A stretch of 64,000 nucleotides of DNA from CAZXWN01 sp964644695 [NCBI: uncultured bacterium] (GTDB lineage: Bacteria; UBP4; UBA4092), in assembly GCA_964644695.1 (NCBI GenBank), contig CAZXWN010000007.1, positions 1 through 64,000 of the forward strand, in the 5' to 3' direction. How positions within the stretch are numbered: the stretch's first letter is position 1; the number at the start of each line of letters is the position of its first letter. The notes below the pieces were generated by a model. The model did no database searches, had not been told where the DNA came from, and was given only the letters and a program-made list of their open reading frames with translations. The position numbers and the translations under genes are program-made. Shown piece after piece: positions 62,297-64,000 of this stretch.

Positions 62297-64000
62297 ATGA
62301 AGAGACCCAGAGAGATAGCCTATCAAATACAACAAAAGTCCACCTTGGACCTGTTTATTTTGAGTCTGTCGGGGATGTCTCTGTTTTTTCTGTACTGGAT
62401 GGGAGCCTTTGACGCGGTCATCATCTGGCTTGTCTCTCTCACAAACTTCTCAGAAACAACCATCCAAGTCCTTTGCGTTAGCATGGCTCTGTTGTTGGCT
62501 TCTATTTATTTCGGAGTCCGACGATACAGAGACATTGTGGGATATTTAAACCAAATTGAGGAATTCCAAGATACCTACTTTGAGCAGCAGGAAAAGCGCG
62601 CCGCCCTTCAGGAAGTATTAGCCATCGCCACTTATACCGTCAGATTCATACAAGCACGGCTGTCCTCACCCGATGAGGGTATGGAATTGTTCCTGGGAAC
62701 TAAAGCAGATACAAATCAGGCGATGACCATTTCATGGGATGGTCCTGGAATATCTAAAATCATTGGATTTACACTTAAATCGTCTCCAGATAATAAAATT
62801 GACTGGTGGGTAAGTCGAATCCATCCGGAGGACAAAGCAAAAAGCGAAAAAATCATCCGTCAATGGAAAATCCGGAAAAAACTATCCTTTGAATACCGGA
62901 TCCGAAATGTAAACGGGGAATGGCGGTGGATTTCCGAACAAATCGTGGTTGGCAAAAACACTTCTGGGAACCTCGACTTTCTCACAGGGATCCTCATGGA
63001 TATTACCGATCGGAAAACAATGGAAGATAAACTATTGACCTCGGAAAGACAAGTTCTGGAAGCTCAAAGAATAGCAGAACTTGGATATTGGGATTTTGAC
63101 CCTCAAACACGAATGTTTAATTTTTCGGAAGGGGTCTATCGAATATTAGGAATGGAAAATGCAAGCCAAAATTTGAACAAAGAACAAGTCTTAAGTATTC
63201 TTTATCCAGAAGATGTATCAGTATCCCAGGGTTATCTGGACCCAGAATCCGATACACCCCCTAACTTCGATTTATATCTTAAAATCAAAACCTATTTAAG
63301 TGAAACACGATTTATTCACATCAAAGGGGAATGGACATTAAAAGAGGGGAAGAAAGTAGAGTGCCATGGGACTGTCCAGGATATTACAGAGTACTGGAAA
63401 GCAAACCAGAAGACTGAAACTTATACCCAGTTAAGCCAAGAATTAAATAGTGTCACCACTGTCAATGAGGCAGGAAAGGTTATCGCCGCCGCAACCCGAA
63501 GACTTATCCCGTTTGATGCCGGATTAATGATTTATCTGGAAACGGGCACCCAGAAACCCCACTTGTTCTTTTATGAAGATCCCCTTAGCGACACAGAAGT
63601 AGACACTACAAATCCTACTGATTGCCGAATGTGGAAATACATTGAGAGTACCTTACAGGAAGGGGATTCACTGCATATTAAAAGAACAGAGGCAGACAAC
63701 GACCCCTTGCTTATACCCTCATGGATAGGGGTTCCCGTCAAAAACGGCGAGCAAACAGTTGGAGCCATGGTCTTCCTCAGACATGAAGCTCCACTCTTTG
63801 ACCATTCGGATATCGAAACTTTACGAGGTATCGCAAGTTACTGTGCCGGCGCTCTGGACCGGATATCTATTGCAACCAACTTAAAAAAATATGTCGAAAT
63901 CCAAGAAAATCTGGTTCAAAACCTGATTGACGGGATTTTGATATTTAAACCAGAAGGGTCGTTGATTTTCCATAATTCACCCGCCTTGGAAATCCTCAAA
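62297..64000 (+). CDS. PAS/GAF sensor protein, C-terminus outside window
   Basis: An open frame of 568 codons from the ATG at 62297 runs to the window end without a stop. It has two N-terminal membrane helices (about 20-40 and 48-72), a short coiled linker, a PAS domain (about 130-240, with WWVSRIHPEDKAKSEK and the PAC-type end GILMDITDRK), a second PAS (about 260-375, AELGYWDFDPQTR), a GAF domain (about 385-525) and the start of a third PAS (NLIDGILIFKPEG). Such proteins are usually sensor histidine kinases or diguanylate cyclases, but the output domain is not in the window. Confidence 0.88.
   Translation, partial: MKRPREIAYQIQQKSTLDLFILSLSGMSLFFLYWMGAFDAVIIWLVSLTNFSETTIQVLCVSMALLLASIYFGVRRYRDIVGYLNQIEEFQDTYFEQQEKRAALQEVLAIATYTVRFIQARLSSPDEGMELFLGTKADTNQAMTISWDGPGISKIIGFTLKSSPDNKIDWWVSRIHPEDKAKSEKIIRQWKIRKKLSFEYRIRNVNGEWRWISEQIVVGKNTSGNLDFLTGILMDITDRKTMEDKLLTSERQVLEAQRIAELGYWDFDPQTRMFNFSEGVYRILGMENASQNLNKEQVLSILYPEDVSVSQGYLDPESDTPPNFDLYLKIKTYLSETRFIHIKGEWTLKEGKKVECHGTVQDITEYWKANQKTETYTQLSQELNSVTTVNEAGKVIAAATRRLIPFDAGLMIYLETGTQKPHLFFYEDPLSDTEVDTTNPTDCRMWKYIESTLQEGDSLHIKRTEADNDPLLIPSWIGVPVKNGEQTVGAMVFLRHEAPLFDHSDIETLRGIASYCAGALDRISIATNLKKYVEIQENLVQNLIDGILIFKPEGSLIFHNSPALEILK

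Overview
The window comes from a Gram-negative bacterium. It encodes LPS-export components (an LptD-like outer-membrane barrel and an LptF/LptG permease), a Lol-type lipoprotein release pair, a lipoprotein with a clear lipobox, and GatA/GatB for transamidation-made Gln-tRNA or Asn-tRNA. Base composition is moderate. Several secreted glycosidases (GH20, GH27, a DUF4434 barrel), a type II-like pseudopilin and B12-dependent radical SAM enzymes fit an uncultivated polysaccharide-degrading lineage, perhaps PVC/FCB-like. This placement is inference; no marker here fixes the phylum.

Layout. 0-0.4 kb: 5' end of tuf behind tRNA-Thr, on the minus strand, with a structured leader. 0.6-20.3 kb: mixed single genes, including a flavin reductase, a lone AsnC-type domain, two metallophosphoesterases, a PPTase, a CNNM/CorC transporter, sugar-related proteins, two large proteins of unknown role, and a cluster of small envelope proteins at 14.3-16.1 kb. 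20.3-29.7 kb: a minus-strand envelope block (lolD, lolC/E, gldG-, gldF- and gldA-like genes, lptD-like, lptF/G-like, TPR protein). 30-39.1 kb: purine permease, pseudopilin, GH20 hexosaminidase, gatAB, MFS transporter. 39.4-54.3 kb: a type III-B CRISPR-Cas locus. 54.7-62.1 kb: GH27 alpha-galactosidase, small zincin, MBL hydrolase, TPR lipoprotein and two B12-binding radical SAM proteins. 62.3-64 kb: a PAS/GAF signalling protein that runs off the end.

The CRISPR locus is the most unusual part. A minus-strand operon, with a good sigma70-type promoter at 52029-52058, reads cas6, cmr2(cas10), cmr3, an extra Cmr4-like RAMP, a CARF-domain sensor, a six-helix membrane protein, cmr1, cmr4, cmr5, cmr6. 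The CARF gene and membrane gene overlap by ATGA, which suggests a split sensor/effector pair in which cyclic oligoadenylate made by Cmr2 would be read by one protein and acted on at the membrane by another. Cmr2 lacks an HD nuclease domain and has GGDE in place of GGDD. No cas1 or cas2 lies in the window.

The arrays are also unusual. Array 1 (20 repeats) lies downstream of the operon. Array 2, upstream, is split into six mini-arrays separated by copies of a module of up to 175 bp. The full module carries a TATAAT box next to one mini-array and an imperfect hairpin next to the other. Copies of array-associated sequence also bracket the cas operon as direct repeats, so the locus looks built, and possibly excisable, by recombination. 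A single hairpin resembling the CRISPR repeat lies in the leader of the tRNA-Thr/tuf transcript.
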